From an uncultured Eubacteriales bacterium (GTDB lineage: Bacteria; Bacillota; Clostridia; Lachnospirales; Lachnospiraceae), in NCBI GenBank assembly GCA_949292785.1, contig CASFBK010000006.1, positions 284,250 to 341,866 of the forward strand: a stretch of 57,617 nt of DNA. Reading direction: 5' to 3'. The notes beneath the pieces were generated by a model. It did no database searches, was not told where the DNA came from, and saw nothing but the letters and a program-made list of their open reading frames with translations. This document shows, in pieces, positions 50,476-57,617 of this stretch. Position 1 is the first letter of the stretch; each line of letters opens with the position of its first letter. Both the position numbers and the translations under genes were made by a program.

Positions 50476-50871
50476 ATGGAAAACGATAAGTATAAAAAAG
50501 CCTATGATATGGTTGTGAATTATGAAGAACAGATGCATCGGAAGAATCAGAAGCGAATCTCCATCGGATTAAAATGTATCCTGATTATTCCATTGATTTT
50601 TCTTGCTCTTTTATTCTGGACCAACAGCTCAAAAATTATATTTCTCATACTCTGGATTGTTTCTTTGTTCGTTCTGGCGGCTTATCTGATTACCGTAGAA
50701 TATATGGATTACAATCTTATGGAGCGGATGGCGAAGCTGAACGGAAATGAGCAGGAGATGGAGGCATATCAGTTGATTGGGAATGAAGTGATAGAAAGCC
50801 GGATACAGGATGTGTTGGGAAAAATAGAAAATGAAGAAAGCAGGGAGGGCGAAAATGAAGAACATCATTAA
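50476..50871 (+). CDS. Small two-pass membrane protein
   Basis: A 131-residue protein with a charged N-terminus, two adjacent membrane segments at about residues 35-80 (ILIIPLIFLALLFW and IIFLILWIVSLFVLAAYLI) and an acidic helical tail. No family was recognised. It lies between two YhgE/Pip genes and overlaps the second by 17 bases, so it is probably a partner or assembly factor of these proteins. Confidence 0.65.
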   Translation: MENDKYKKAYDMVVNYEEQMHRKNQKRISIGLKCILIIPLIFLALLFWTNSSKIIFLILWIVSLFVLAAYLITVEYMDYNLMERMAKLNGNEQEMEAYQLIGNEVIESRIQDVLGKIENEESREGENEEHH

Positions 50872-53005
50872 AATCTTTCTTGCAGATGCCGGAAGAATCA
50901 GCAAAAATGTAGTGGCAGTAGTGGTCGTTATGGGACTTTGTGTGATTCCGTCTTTATATGCCTGGTTCAATATTTTTTCGAACTGGGACCCTTACGGACC
51001 GGAGGCTACGTCAAATCTGAAGGTGGCAGTAGTATCTCTGGATAAAGGAAGCGCAGTTTCCGGAGTGGAGCTGAATGTGGGAGACAGCGTAATCGAAGGG
51101 TTAAAAAGTAACACAACCATCGGATGGGTGTTTACTGATACCGAGGAAGAGGCAGTCGGTGGTGTGGATAATGGAGACTATTATGCTGCACTTGTCGTAC
51201 CTGAGAATTTTACAGAAAACATGATAAGTTTTCTGGGAGGAGATGTGGAACACCCCCAGATTGTATATTATGAAAATGAAAAGAAGAATGCCATTGCCCC
51301 TAAAATTACCGGAAAGGCAAAGACGGCAGTGCAGGAGCAGGTAAACAGTACCTTTGTCAGTACATTAGCAGAAGGCATTATGGAGGTAAGCAATGTATTA
51401 TCCGGGCAGGAAGAAGGCGCCGGAGTGTTTGATACTATAATAGGAAAGCTGACAGAATTACAGGGGAACCTACAGCTGTATTCGAACCTGCTGAATTCTT
51501 TTGTTGGAATCACCAACTCTGCCTCCAGTATTATGGCGACCAGTCAGGCAGTCCTGCCAAACTTAAATGATATGGTCAATAACGGAAGGAATACCATAAA
51601 CAGTATTCAGGATGCCGCCTTGAACAATTCAGGCAGTTCAGAGTCATTGCTGGATATGGTAACCTATAGCTTTGAAATCGTGGATGGAGCACTGGAGGAC
51701 TTAAGGAATACGGTTCAGGAAGAACTTAGTACGGTAAACGGGCAGTTGACGGGAGGCAGCACTATTACAGGAGATAGTTCTATTGCAGGACTTCAGACAG
51801 CATTGCCCTATATCCGTCAGTTGTTTAATAATGCAGTATCGGGCTGGACAGATGCCGAGACACAACCTAAGATTGATGAAATCAATGGAAGTCTGGATGC
51901 AATAGAAGCAGACCTGAATCAGTTGTCTGCCAGTGAAAATGAGGTGTCGGAGACGGCAGAAGCATTGCGAAGCAGTCTGGCACAGGAAATCATTACCTGC
52001 CAGAATCAGATAAAAGCATTAAAGGATAATTTTGAATATTCCGTAAGACCGAATCTTCGTTCCACTATGAACTCCGTACAAAGCGCTTTGATAGATGTGC
52101 AGTCTGTGTTAGGCGGAATGGATGGGGATTTTAGTGAAGTGGAAGAAGTGTTATCGGAATATGAAGGCGTTTTAAATGAGGGAACCGCAGGACTGGAAGA
52201 ATCCAGAGCAAAGACCGATGAAGTAATTGCAAGTCTCGATACCGTAATTACCAGTCTAAGAACATTTGAGAACGATGAACAGTATCAGGAACTGGCGGAT
52301 ATGTTAAAAACAGACCCGAAACAACTGGCAGAGTTTATTTCCTCTCCGGTGCAGCTGGAAACAGAGGAGATATATCCTATTGCCAATTATGGTTCTGCCA
52401 TGGCGCCATTTTATACCATATTGGCATTGTGGGTTGGTGCGCTGATACTGGTTGCTATTGTGCATGTAAAGGTACAGCACGAAGAGGGAATTACCGATGT
52501 GAAGCCATATCAGCAATATTTTGGAAGATATATTTTCTTTTTCCTGGTGGGGCAGGTGCAGACATTGATCACCGTACTGGGAGAAATCTTCTATATTAAG
52601 ATACAGTGTCATAATCCTTTCCTGTACTGGCTTGCGGCGGCAATCAGCAGTCTGGTATTTACCATATTTATTTATTCTCTGACGGTGGCGTTTGGAAACG
52701 TAGGAGAAGCTATCGCGGTTGTTATTATGGTAATTCAGGTGGCAGGCGCCGGAGGAACTTTTCCGATTGAGACATTACCAAAGGTATATCAGTATACCTA
52801 TAAATATCTGCCGTTTCCCTATGGAATGAATGCCATGCGGGAATGTATCGGCGGTATGCACGGAGCAGATTATCTGAAGTATATTGGAGCAATGGGAATC
52901 TATGTGGTAATCTCTCTGCTCATAGGATTGCTGCTTGCGATTCCATTTAAGAAGATGAATGAAAGAATTGAGCATAGTAAAGAAAAATCAGATGTGATGA
53001 TATAG
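50855..53005 (+). CDS. YhgE/Pip family membrane protein 2
   Basis: A 716-residue paralogue of the protein at 48234. ATG 50855 is chosen with GGAGGG just upstream; it lies inside the previous gene. The N-terminal segment VMGLCVIPSLYAWFNIFSNWDPY is nearly identical, and the C-terminal segments include IANYGSAMAPFYTILALWVG and GAGGTFPIETLP. The helical extracellular part is divergent. The two proteins with the small membrane protein probably form one exporter-like complex. A promoter for the type VII cassette follows. Confidence 0.88.
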   Translation: MKNIIKIFLADAGRISKNVVAVVVVMGLCVIPSLYAWFNIFSNWDPYGPEATSNLKVAVVSLDKGSAVSGVELNVGDSVIEGLKSNTTIGWVFTDTEEEAVGGVDNGDYYAALVVPENFTENMISFLGGDVEHPQIVYYENEKKNAIAPKITGKAKTAVQEQVNSTFVSTLAEGIMEVSNVLSGQEEGAGVFDTIIGKLTELQGNLQLYSNLLNSFVGITNSASSIMATSQAVLPNLNDMVNNGRNTINSIQDAALNNSGSSESLLDMVTYSFEIVDGALEDLRNTVQEELSTVNGQLTGGSTITGDSSIAGLQTALPYIRQLFNNAVSGWTDAETQPKIDEINGSLDAIEADLNQLSASENEVSETAEALRSSLAQEIITCQNQIKALKDNFEYSVRPNLRSTMNSVQSALIDVQSVLGGMDGDFSEVEEVLSEYEGVLNEGTAGLEESRAKTDEVIASLDTVITSLRTFENDEQYQELADMLKTDPKQLAEFISSPVQLETEEIYPIANYGSAMAPFYTILALWVGALILVAIVHVKVQHEEGITDVKPYQQYFGRYIFFFLVGQVQTLITVLGEIFYIKIQCHNPFLYWLAAAISSLVFTIFIYSLTVAFGNVGEAIAVVIMVIQVAGAGGTFPIETLPKVYQYTYKYLPFPYGMNAMRECIGGMHGADYLKYIGAMGIYVVISLLIGLLLAIPFKKMNERIEHSKEKSDVMI

Positions 53006-53061
53006 TAAAAATGAATAAAAATTCAAAAACAATGAAAATTGAGGGGAAATATAGAAAAAAC

Positions 53062-53090
53062 TAGACAGAAAGATTAAAATTTAGTATAAT
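53062..53090 (+). promoter_or_regulatory. Promoter for the type VII-type cassette
   Basis: TAGACA at 53062-53067 and a perfect TATAAT at 53085-53090, 17 bases apart, 31 bases before the first gene. Confidence 0.7.
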
Positions 53091-53120
53091 TTTTACGTTA
53101 GAAAAGAGGGGAGGGAAAGT

Positions 53121-53603
53121 ATGAATAATTATGCGGGTGTAACAGGACAAAGAGCGGCGGAGCTGCGTGCACAGGAGAACCAGAAAAAACAGAGACGAAG
53201 CCAGTTGAGAAGCCAGATAAATGGCTTGGAAAATGAATTAAATACATATAATACACAGATTAGCAGCCTGGAATCCAAGTTGGAACAGCAAAGAGCCATG
53301 AAAGCGCTTTTTGAAGGACGATGTACCGATTTGGATACCGAAAAGGCTGCTAAAAGTGTTTGTATGCAAAAATTAGAACCGTATAAGGCAAATTTGAAGT
53401 TTGACTTAGGTTATACAGAGGTAATGAATGACTTGCTTCATGGAAGTACGGCACAAAGTTTTGGTGGTTACAGTCAGGAAACCAGTCAGTTTATGCAGAT
53501 GGAGATTAATGAAAATCAGACAAAGCTGGAAGAACTACTTGCTGCTAAAGACAGTAAAACCACAGCAATAGCAGGATTACAATCAGAATTAGCAAGAATA
53601 TAG
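53121..53603 (+). CDS. YwqH-like (DUF5082-type) helical protein
   Basis: A 160-residue protein with an N-terminal coiled coil of about 60 residues (SQINGLENELNTYNTQIS). A second helical part follows. Size, order and pattern match the YwqH type of protein that opens LXG-toxin loci in Bacillota. It would bind the secreted protein as an accessory or targeting partner for the type VII secretion system. Confidence 0.65.
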   Translation: MNNYAGVTGQRAAELRAQENQKKQRRSQLRSQINGLENELNTYNTQISSLESKLEQQRAMKALFEGRCTDLDTEKAAKSVCMQKLEPYKANLKFDLGYTEVMNDLLHGSTAQSFGGYSQETSQFMQMEINENQTKLEELLAAKDSKTTAIAGLQSELARI

Positions 53604-53615
53604 GAGAAAAGTACA

Positions 53616-53894
53616 GTGACAAAAGATATTATCATACAGGAAGAGAATTATACAGGAACCATAAATGAGAGATACCGGGAGGTTGGACAGGAACTAGATG
53701 CGATTGTGACAGAGTATATCAAAATAGTAACAGACCTTGCAAACAGTGGTATGGACGGTGAAACAGCGGAAAAGCTTAAGGGATTTGCAGAAGAAGCAGG
53801 TCAACTGTTGGGAAATATGATGCAACCGGCAGTAGTAGAGTGTGCAGGAAAGCAAATAAACTTCATATCTGATATTGAGACAGAGGACCAGTAG
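53616..53894 (+). CDS. Small type VII-associated helical protein
   Basis: A 92-residue protein starting at GTG 53616. It is acidic and helical, with a possible WXG-like hairpin around VTDLANSGMDGETAEKLKGF. The position among small helical proteins points to an Esx/accessory role, but it has no clear WXG motif. Confidence 0.55.
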   Translation: MTKDIIIQEENYTGTINERYREVGQELDAIVTEYIKIVTDLANSGMDGETAEKLKGFAEEAGQLLGNMMQPAVVECAGKQINFISDIETEDQ

Positions 53895-53906
53895 GAGAAG
53901 AAAAGA

Positions 53907-54191
53907 ATGGGAAATACAAGCAATGGAATAAAAATCGACCCGGTCAAAACGGAGAGTGCCATATCGTTACTGGGAAATTTGACAGAACGGGCAATGGAAC
54001 TGAATGTAAAAAAGGACAAATCCCAGGGAGACAGCGGAGAAGTCAAAGCGGCAATGGAAGAATATGATGCTGCCATGACAGAGACGATTATGCTGTTAAA
54101 GATGTTGATTTCTTATACACAGAGATTTTTGCAAAAAGCAAGTGATACCTTTATCGATACTGATGAGAAAATTGCAAGAGGAATAAAATAA
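53907..54191 (+). CDS. YwqI-like (DUF5344-type) helical protein
   Basis: A 94-residue protein (IKIDPVKTESAISLLGNL at the start) with two helices. This is the pattern of YwqI, the second small partner in LXG loci. It lies just before the large putative substrate at 54207. Such partners are thought to form a complex with the N-terminus of the toxin for export. Confidence 0.65.
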   Translation: MGNTSNGIKIDPVKTESAISLLGNLTERAMELNVKKDKSQGDSGEVKAAMEEYDAAMTETIMLLKMLISYTQRFLQKASDTFIDTDEKIARGIK

Positions 54192-54206
54192 TAGCAGGAG
54201 GGGTAT

Positions 54207-55784
54207 ATGGGAAGAACATGGAAATTTACGGAACAGATATATGAAGAACTGCGGGAAAACGTAGAGAAGAAAATAACAACCCAGTTTACAGCAGGAGTGC
54301 TGGGTGCAGGAGAATGGGGAGTGTTTGGGAATCCTTTTGAAAAATATGCCGATGAGATAAATATGGGAATTTCCAAAATGAATACCTATGTAGATATGAT
54401 GAATGAAGCAGAAGGATTTAATAAGGCAAAGCTGGACAGAGTGTTTGAGCAGATAGCGGAAGTAGACCAAAATTATGGAAGCCAGATCGAGAAGTGCACG
54501 GAAGATATCGTGCACTATAACAAAGTATTGGAACAGTTAGTAGGGGTAATGGAGCAGGCATTTTCAGGAAGCAGTAATGGGAATGCAATCTTTGAGTTTG
54601 ACAGGGAAGCGTTTCGGGACACGGTGAGGGTGGACAAGAATGCTATGGATATTGCATATGTGGATAGGATTCTGTTAAAAGATATGATGGAGATTACTTA
54701 TGATGAATATTATTCTATTGCTGTACTGATTGGTAATCAGCCAATCGGAGATACCGCATTGGTAGAATACATTTTGAATAGGACGGATATGTGGGAGTTT
54801 GTAAATGCAAGCATCTTAGAAGGCAATGACCCATCCAATATTACGCCGGGACAGCCTTCCACAGGTGTTTTTATTCCGTCGGAAAAATATCAGGCATTAT
54901 CAGCGATGTTAAGTATTTATGCTTATGAAGTAACGATGGGGAAACCAGAGAATGCAGAGGGGACGCCGTATATTAACTTCATGAATAATGTTGTGATGTA
55001 TGAGCAGCTTTTTCGTGGAATCGTAATTAATACGGTATACAACGAGTGGGGGTATATGACAGGAAGTAATCAAGAGGGAGAAATGGTAAATCTGCATATC
55101 GGAAATATGTTTCAGATAAAATATGAAAATGGAGAAATCGTTGCCATGGTACAAGGGGAATTTGGTGAAAATAGAATAGTATCGCATACATACGTTGAGG
55201 ATGAGTCTGTTACAGAATCTTTGGTTGGTACGCAGAATCTATATATTAATAGTTTCTTAGATTTAGATAAGTCAGGAACACGGGTAGGGCTTGAGAGCAT
55301 TTTGGAAGGATTGCGAGATGAGGCAATAGGACATTTTATAGAAGTAAATCCAGCTATGAGCTTAGTTATAGGAGCAGCAACAGCGGGCTATGAGCATGAA
55401 CAAACACAGAATGCAATTTTGAATTATGAGGAATGGGGAAATTATGCTGATACGTTTCAGTTGCTAGAACTGGGATATTCTCATTGCCAATGCGATTATG
55501 GCGCAGATATGCCGTCGAACTCAATCTCAGCATATCCGTCAAATGAAACTGTGGAGGTATTGGGATTGTTAAATGCTTTTTTGGAGAGTGATGAAGTAAA
55601 GAAGGAAAAGTATATGGATGTGATGGCAAAGATACCAGACGGTGGATTTACGTTAGATTATGTATTAAATCATATGGGAGAGACAGACAGTATATTGGAT
55701 GAGTTATATGATGTAATAACAAATCCGTCAGATGGGGAAAAATATGCTAATAGTTTGGCGGAGGCAATAGGAAAAGAAAAATAA
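54207..55784 (+). CDS. Putative type VII-secreted large protein
   Basis: A 525-residue protein behind GGAGGGG. Residues about 1-150 are helical (KKITTQFTAGVLGAGEWGVF, then a coiled region ending LVGVMEQAF). The C-terminal 350 residues contain an acidic/aromatic domain whose fold I do not recognise. No known nuclease, deaminase or ADP-ribosyltransferase motif is visible. The locus order (YwqH-like, small, YwqI-like, large protein, then small membrane-anchored proteins) fits a polymorphic toxin with immunity genes. A structural secreted protein is the alternative. Confidence 0.55.
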   Translation: MGRTWKFTEQIYEELRENVEKKITTQFTAGVLGAGEWGVFGNPFEKYADEINMGISKMNTYVDMMNEAEGFNKAKLDRVFEQIAEVDQNYGSQIEKCTEDIVHYNKVLEQLVGVMEQAFSGSSNGNAIFEFDREAFRDTVRVDKNAMDIAYVDRILLKDMMEITYDEYYSIAVLIGNQPIGDTALVEYILNRTDMWEFVNASILEGNDPSNITPGQPSTGVFIPSEKYQALSAMLSIYAYEVTMGKPENAEGTPYINFMNNVVMYEQLFRGIVINTVYNEWGYMTGSNQEGEMVNLHIGNMFQIKYENGEIVAMVQGEFGENRIVSHTYVEDESVTESLVGTQNLYINSFLDLDKSGTRVGLESILEGLRDEAIGHFIEVNPAMSLVIGAATAGYEHEQTQNAILNYEEWGNYADTFQLLELGYSHCQCDYGADMPSNSISAYPSNETVEVLGLLNAFLESDEVKKEKYMDVMAKIPDGGFTLDYVLNHMGETDSILDELYDVITNPSDGEKYANSLAEAIGKEK

Positions 55785-55801
55785 TAAGGAAAAAGAGAAA
55801 G

Positions 55802-56473
55802 ATGAAAAGGAAAATAATAATTTTGTTAATTGTAATATTAATATTATCTGGAATGGGATTGGTAAAAGCGAAAGAATGGCATGATAATAGCGTGGTAGAC
55901 TTTGCAGATGAAACGATGGGACAGGTATTGTGTGAAGCATGCTATATGGGGAGTGCGGTTACTGTAGGAAATGTAACTTATAATGATTTAAAGAATATTG
56001 GAGAATTAAGAATAGGGTATGTTGGGAATTATGACACGCTTATGGATATTCAATATTGTACAGGGGTGCAAGAACTTTCTGTTACAGGGGGAATAGGAAA
56101 ATTATCAGAACAAGATATTGAAACTGTTCAGCAGGAGTTAGGAAAGATATTGCCGAAATTAAAAAAACTCAAATGGCTGTCGATTGGAAGTGAGGAAAAA
56201 GAAGGGTGGACATCTATAGAATTTCTAAGAAATCAAGATAGCATAGAAAAATTATGGATAGGTAGTTGTAAAGCAACAGATTATTCTGTACTACAAACAT
56301 GTACTTCATTAAAAGAAATTAAAATCGAATATTCAGATATTTCTCAAGCAGACGATTTGATAGGCTTAAAGAAGCTAGAGAGCATTATTATATATAGTAC
56401 ACCATTAGCGGAGAATCCGGAAGAAGTGAAAAAGTTGCAGGAAGCTTATCCTGGTGCAGATATTCGTTATTAA
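55802..56473 (+). CDS. Membrane-anchored repeat protein, copy 1 (possible immunity protein)
   Basis: A 223-residue protein with an N-terminal membrane anchor (residues 4-24, IIILLIVILILSGMGLV) and an extracytoplasmic repeat region. The repeats look leucine-rich: LKKLKWLSIGS, SIEKLWIGSC and SLKEIKIEYSD, about 20 residues apart. The gene is followed by two related copies, and all begin with the KEWHDNSVVDF-type segment or its remnant. In type VII loci such tandem paralogues often are immunity genes. The DNA is AT-richer than the genes upstream. Confidence 0.65.
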   Translation: MKRKIIILLIVILILSGMGLVKAKEWHDNSVVDFADETMGQVLCEACYMGSAVTVGNVTYNDLKNIGELRIGYVGNYDTLMDIQYCTGVQELSVTGGIGKLSEQDIETVQQELGKILPKLKKLKWLSIGSEEKEGWTSIEFLRNQDSIEKLWIGSCKATDYSVLQTCTSLKEIKIEYSDISQADDLIGLKKLESIIIYSTPLAENPEEVKKLQEAYPGADIRY

Positions 56474-56543
56474 AGTTTATCTATAATATATTTTATTCTA
56501 AATATAATAGTCTATACAATATTTTAAACAATAAAGAAACGAA

Positions 56544-57287
56544 ATGAGAAAGAGGAAGATGAGAAGAAAAATAGCAATTTCTGTAATTATAGTATTGATA
56601 TTGGCAGCAATCGGATTGCCTCAAATAAAAGAATGGCATGACAACAGTGTGGTAGACTTTGCAGATGAAACAATGGGACAGGTATTGTGCAATTCCTGTA
56701 ATTCCTTTTATATGAGTGATTATTTTACGTTGGAAAATATAACTTATAATGATTTAAAAACACAAAAATTGGAAATAGATACAGGATATATAGGATACTA
56801 TGATACACTTTTGGATCTTAAATATTGTACAGGAGCAGAACGACTTATCATTAATAATGGGATAGGAGAAAATGAAGATGCATATTTTGTTAGCCAAGGA
56901 GAAATAAATCGAGAAGTTTCTCAGAAAGAGGTGGAAGAGATACAGGAAGAATTAGGAAAAGTGTTGCCAAAAATGAAAAAACTTAAGTGGCTCATGTTGT
57001 CACGAGAGGGTGGGGTGGAATGGACATCTGTAGATTTTCTGAAAAATCAAAAGAGCATAGAAGATTTATGGATATGTAATTGTAAAGCAACGGACTACTC
57101 TGTGCTGAAAACGTGTGTTTCATTAAAGGAAATTGTGATTGAAGATTCGGAACTTTCCGAAGCAGATGATTTGATAGGGTTAAAAAATGTAGAGAATATA
57201 TATATATATGATACCCCATTAGCAGAAAATCCGGAAGAGATAAAAAAACTGCAAGAAGCGTACCCTGATGCAGATATTTATTACTAA
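56544..57287 (+). CDS. Membrane-anchored repeat protein, copy 2
   Basis: A 247-residue paralogue of copy 1. It has the same anchor and KEWHDNSVVDFADETMGQVL segment, a longer insert in the middle and the same leucine-rich repeats. ATG 56544 is used; ATG 56559 aligns better with copy 1 but its AGAGG is only three bases away. The strong similarity in the first 40 codons and divergence after it is typical of immunity gene families. Confidence 0.65.
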   Translation: MRKRKMRRKIAISVIIVLILAAIGLPQIKEWHDNSVVDFADETMGQVLCNSCNSFYMSDYFTLENITYNDLKTQKLEIDTGYIGYYDTLLDLKYCTGAERLIINNGIGENEDAYFVSQGEINREVSQKEVEEIQEELGKVLPKMKKLKWLMLSREGGVEWTSVDFLKNQKSIEDLWICNCKATDYSVLKTCVSLKEIVIEDSELSEADDLIGLKNVENIYIYDTPLAENPEEIKKLQEAYPDADIYY

Positions 57288-57361
57288 ATTTATCTATGCT
57301 GGGGGTTTGGTGAGCAAAACGTATAATATTTTGAGGAAGAGATAAATAGTAAAGGAACGAA

Positions 57362-57544
57362 ATGAGAAAGAGGAAGATGAGAAGAAAAATAACAATTTCC
57401 GTAATTATAGTATTGATATTGGTAGCAATCGGATTGCTCAAAATAAAAGAATGGCTGATGCACTTATGGATATTCAATATTGCACAGGGGCAAGAGTTGG
57501 GACCTGTCAATAAGACTGTCGAGTGTATGAAAGTTTTTCTGTAA
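57362..57544 (+). pseudogene. Copy 3 of the repeat protein, internally deleted
   Basis: The first 30 codons match copy 2 (MRKRKMRRKI, then IKEW). The sequence then jumps from the KEW codons to a segment homologous to copy 1 around 56038 (ATGGATATTCAATATTG), with loss of about 130 bases between. The reading frame ends soon after in unrelated codons. It is a decayed third paralogue. Confidence 0.75.
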
Positions 57545-57602
57545 ATAGCTATTAGCATTAGGTCTTCTATGATAAAATCTAAATCATAGGAGGCCTATTA
57601 TT

Positions 57603-57617
57603 ATGGCAAGACAAAAG
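57603..57617 (+). CDS. Start of a gene cut by the window edge
   Basis: ATG 57603 (MARQK) follows AGGAGG about 13 bases upstream. A small inverted repeat CTATGAT/ATCATAG (about 57568-57592) lies in front. Such a start could belong to a transposase, but five codons are too few to say. Confidence 0.3.

Noticed and set aside
1-57617. CRISPR arrays, tRNA and rRNA genes.
   Set aside because: No regularly spaced repeats, cloverleaf-like sequences or rRNA sequences were noticed on either strand.

Overview
The window looks like a gut Clostridia chromosome, most likely Lachnospiraceae. The basis is tandem SpoVG and serine recombinases in an integrative element, an AgrD of clostridial type, a PTS/HPr/LicT sugar block, YhgE/Pip proteins, and a core of moderate GC interrupted by a very AT-rich insert. 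No rRNA, tRNA or CRISPR array was seen.

Layout. (1) 1-2977: end of a conjugative-element module (sortase C-terminus, two paralogous small proteins, tandem SpoVG protein, coiled-coil protein, terminator). (2) 3145-6270: an agr-type quorum-sensing locus in the order agrB, LytTR response regulator, GHKL sensor kinase, strong terminator, then a separate 51-residue agrD-like pheromone gene. (3) 6479-23981: one tightly packed AT-rich operon of about 18 genes that reads as an uncharacterised biosynthetic gene cluster. It holds a fused EtfBA, an FMN split-barrel protein, a homocitrate/isopropylmalate synthase-like enzyme, a cupin, a TtcA-like sulfur-transfer enzyme, LeuC/LeuD-like dehydratase subunits, a KAS III-like enzyme, two BacA-like prephenate decarboxylase homologues, a HemN-like radical SAM enzyme, an acyl/peptidyl carrier protein, a B12-radical SAM enzyme, a methyltransferase, a subtilase, a stand-alone adenylation enzyme, a type II thioesterase and an aminotransferase. 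Support genes follow to 27991: a mosaic metK, a GNAT fusion, an Sfp-type PPTase with a probable frameshift in a T7 run, and a DAHP synthase split by an in-frame TAG. (4) 28031-38391: right part of the mobile element, with an attenuator-controlled P-loop GTPase, zinc-ribbon and XRE proteins, a MazF-like toxin and three consecutive large serine recombinases, ending in a junction with a truncated host subtilase gene. (5) 38392-53005: host genes, including ptsG/licT/ptsH/ptsI with a ribonucleic antiterminator, a Tet(M)-like translational GTPase fused to a YacP/Rae1-like NYN nuclease domain, and two YhgE/Pip proteins. (6) 53062-57617: a type VII secretion-type cassette followed by three tandem copies of a small membrane-anchored repeat protein, the last internally deleted.

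Working model (inference). The agr module senses a CIWVA-type cyclic thiolactone, and its LytTR regulator acts on repeats upstream of agrD and possibly upstream of the operon. DAHP synthase raises flux to prephenate. The BacA-like and cupin proteins, by analogy with bacilysin BacA/BacB, would make a non-aromatic dihydro-hydroxyphenylpyruvate. The LeuA/C/D-like enzymes would lengthen a 2-oxo acid by one carbon, the aminotransferase would make the amino acid, and the adenylation enzyme would load it on the carrier protein for radical SAM, methyl and sulfur tailoring. No known product is recognised.
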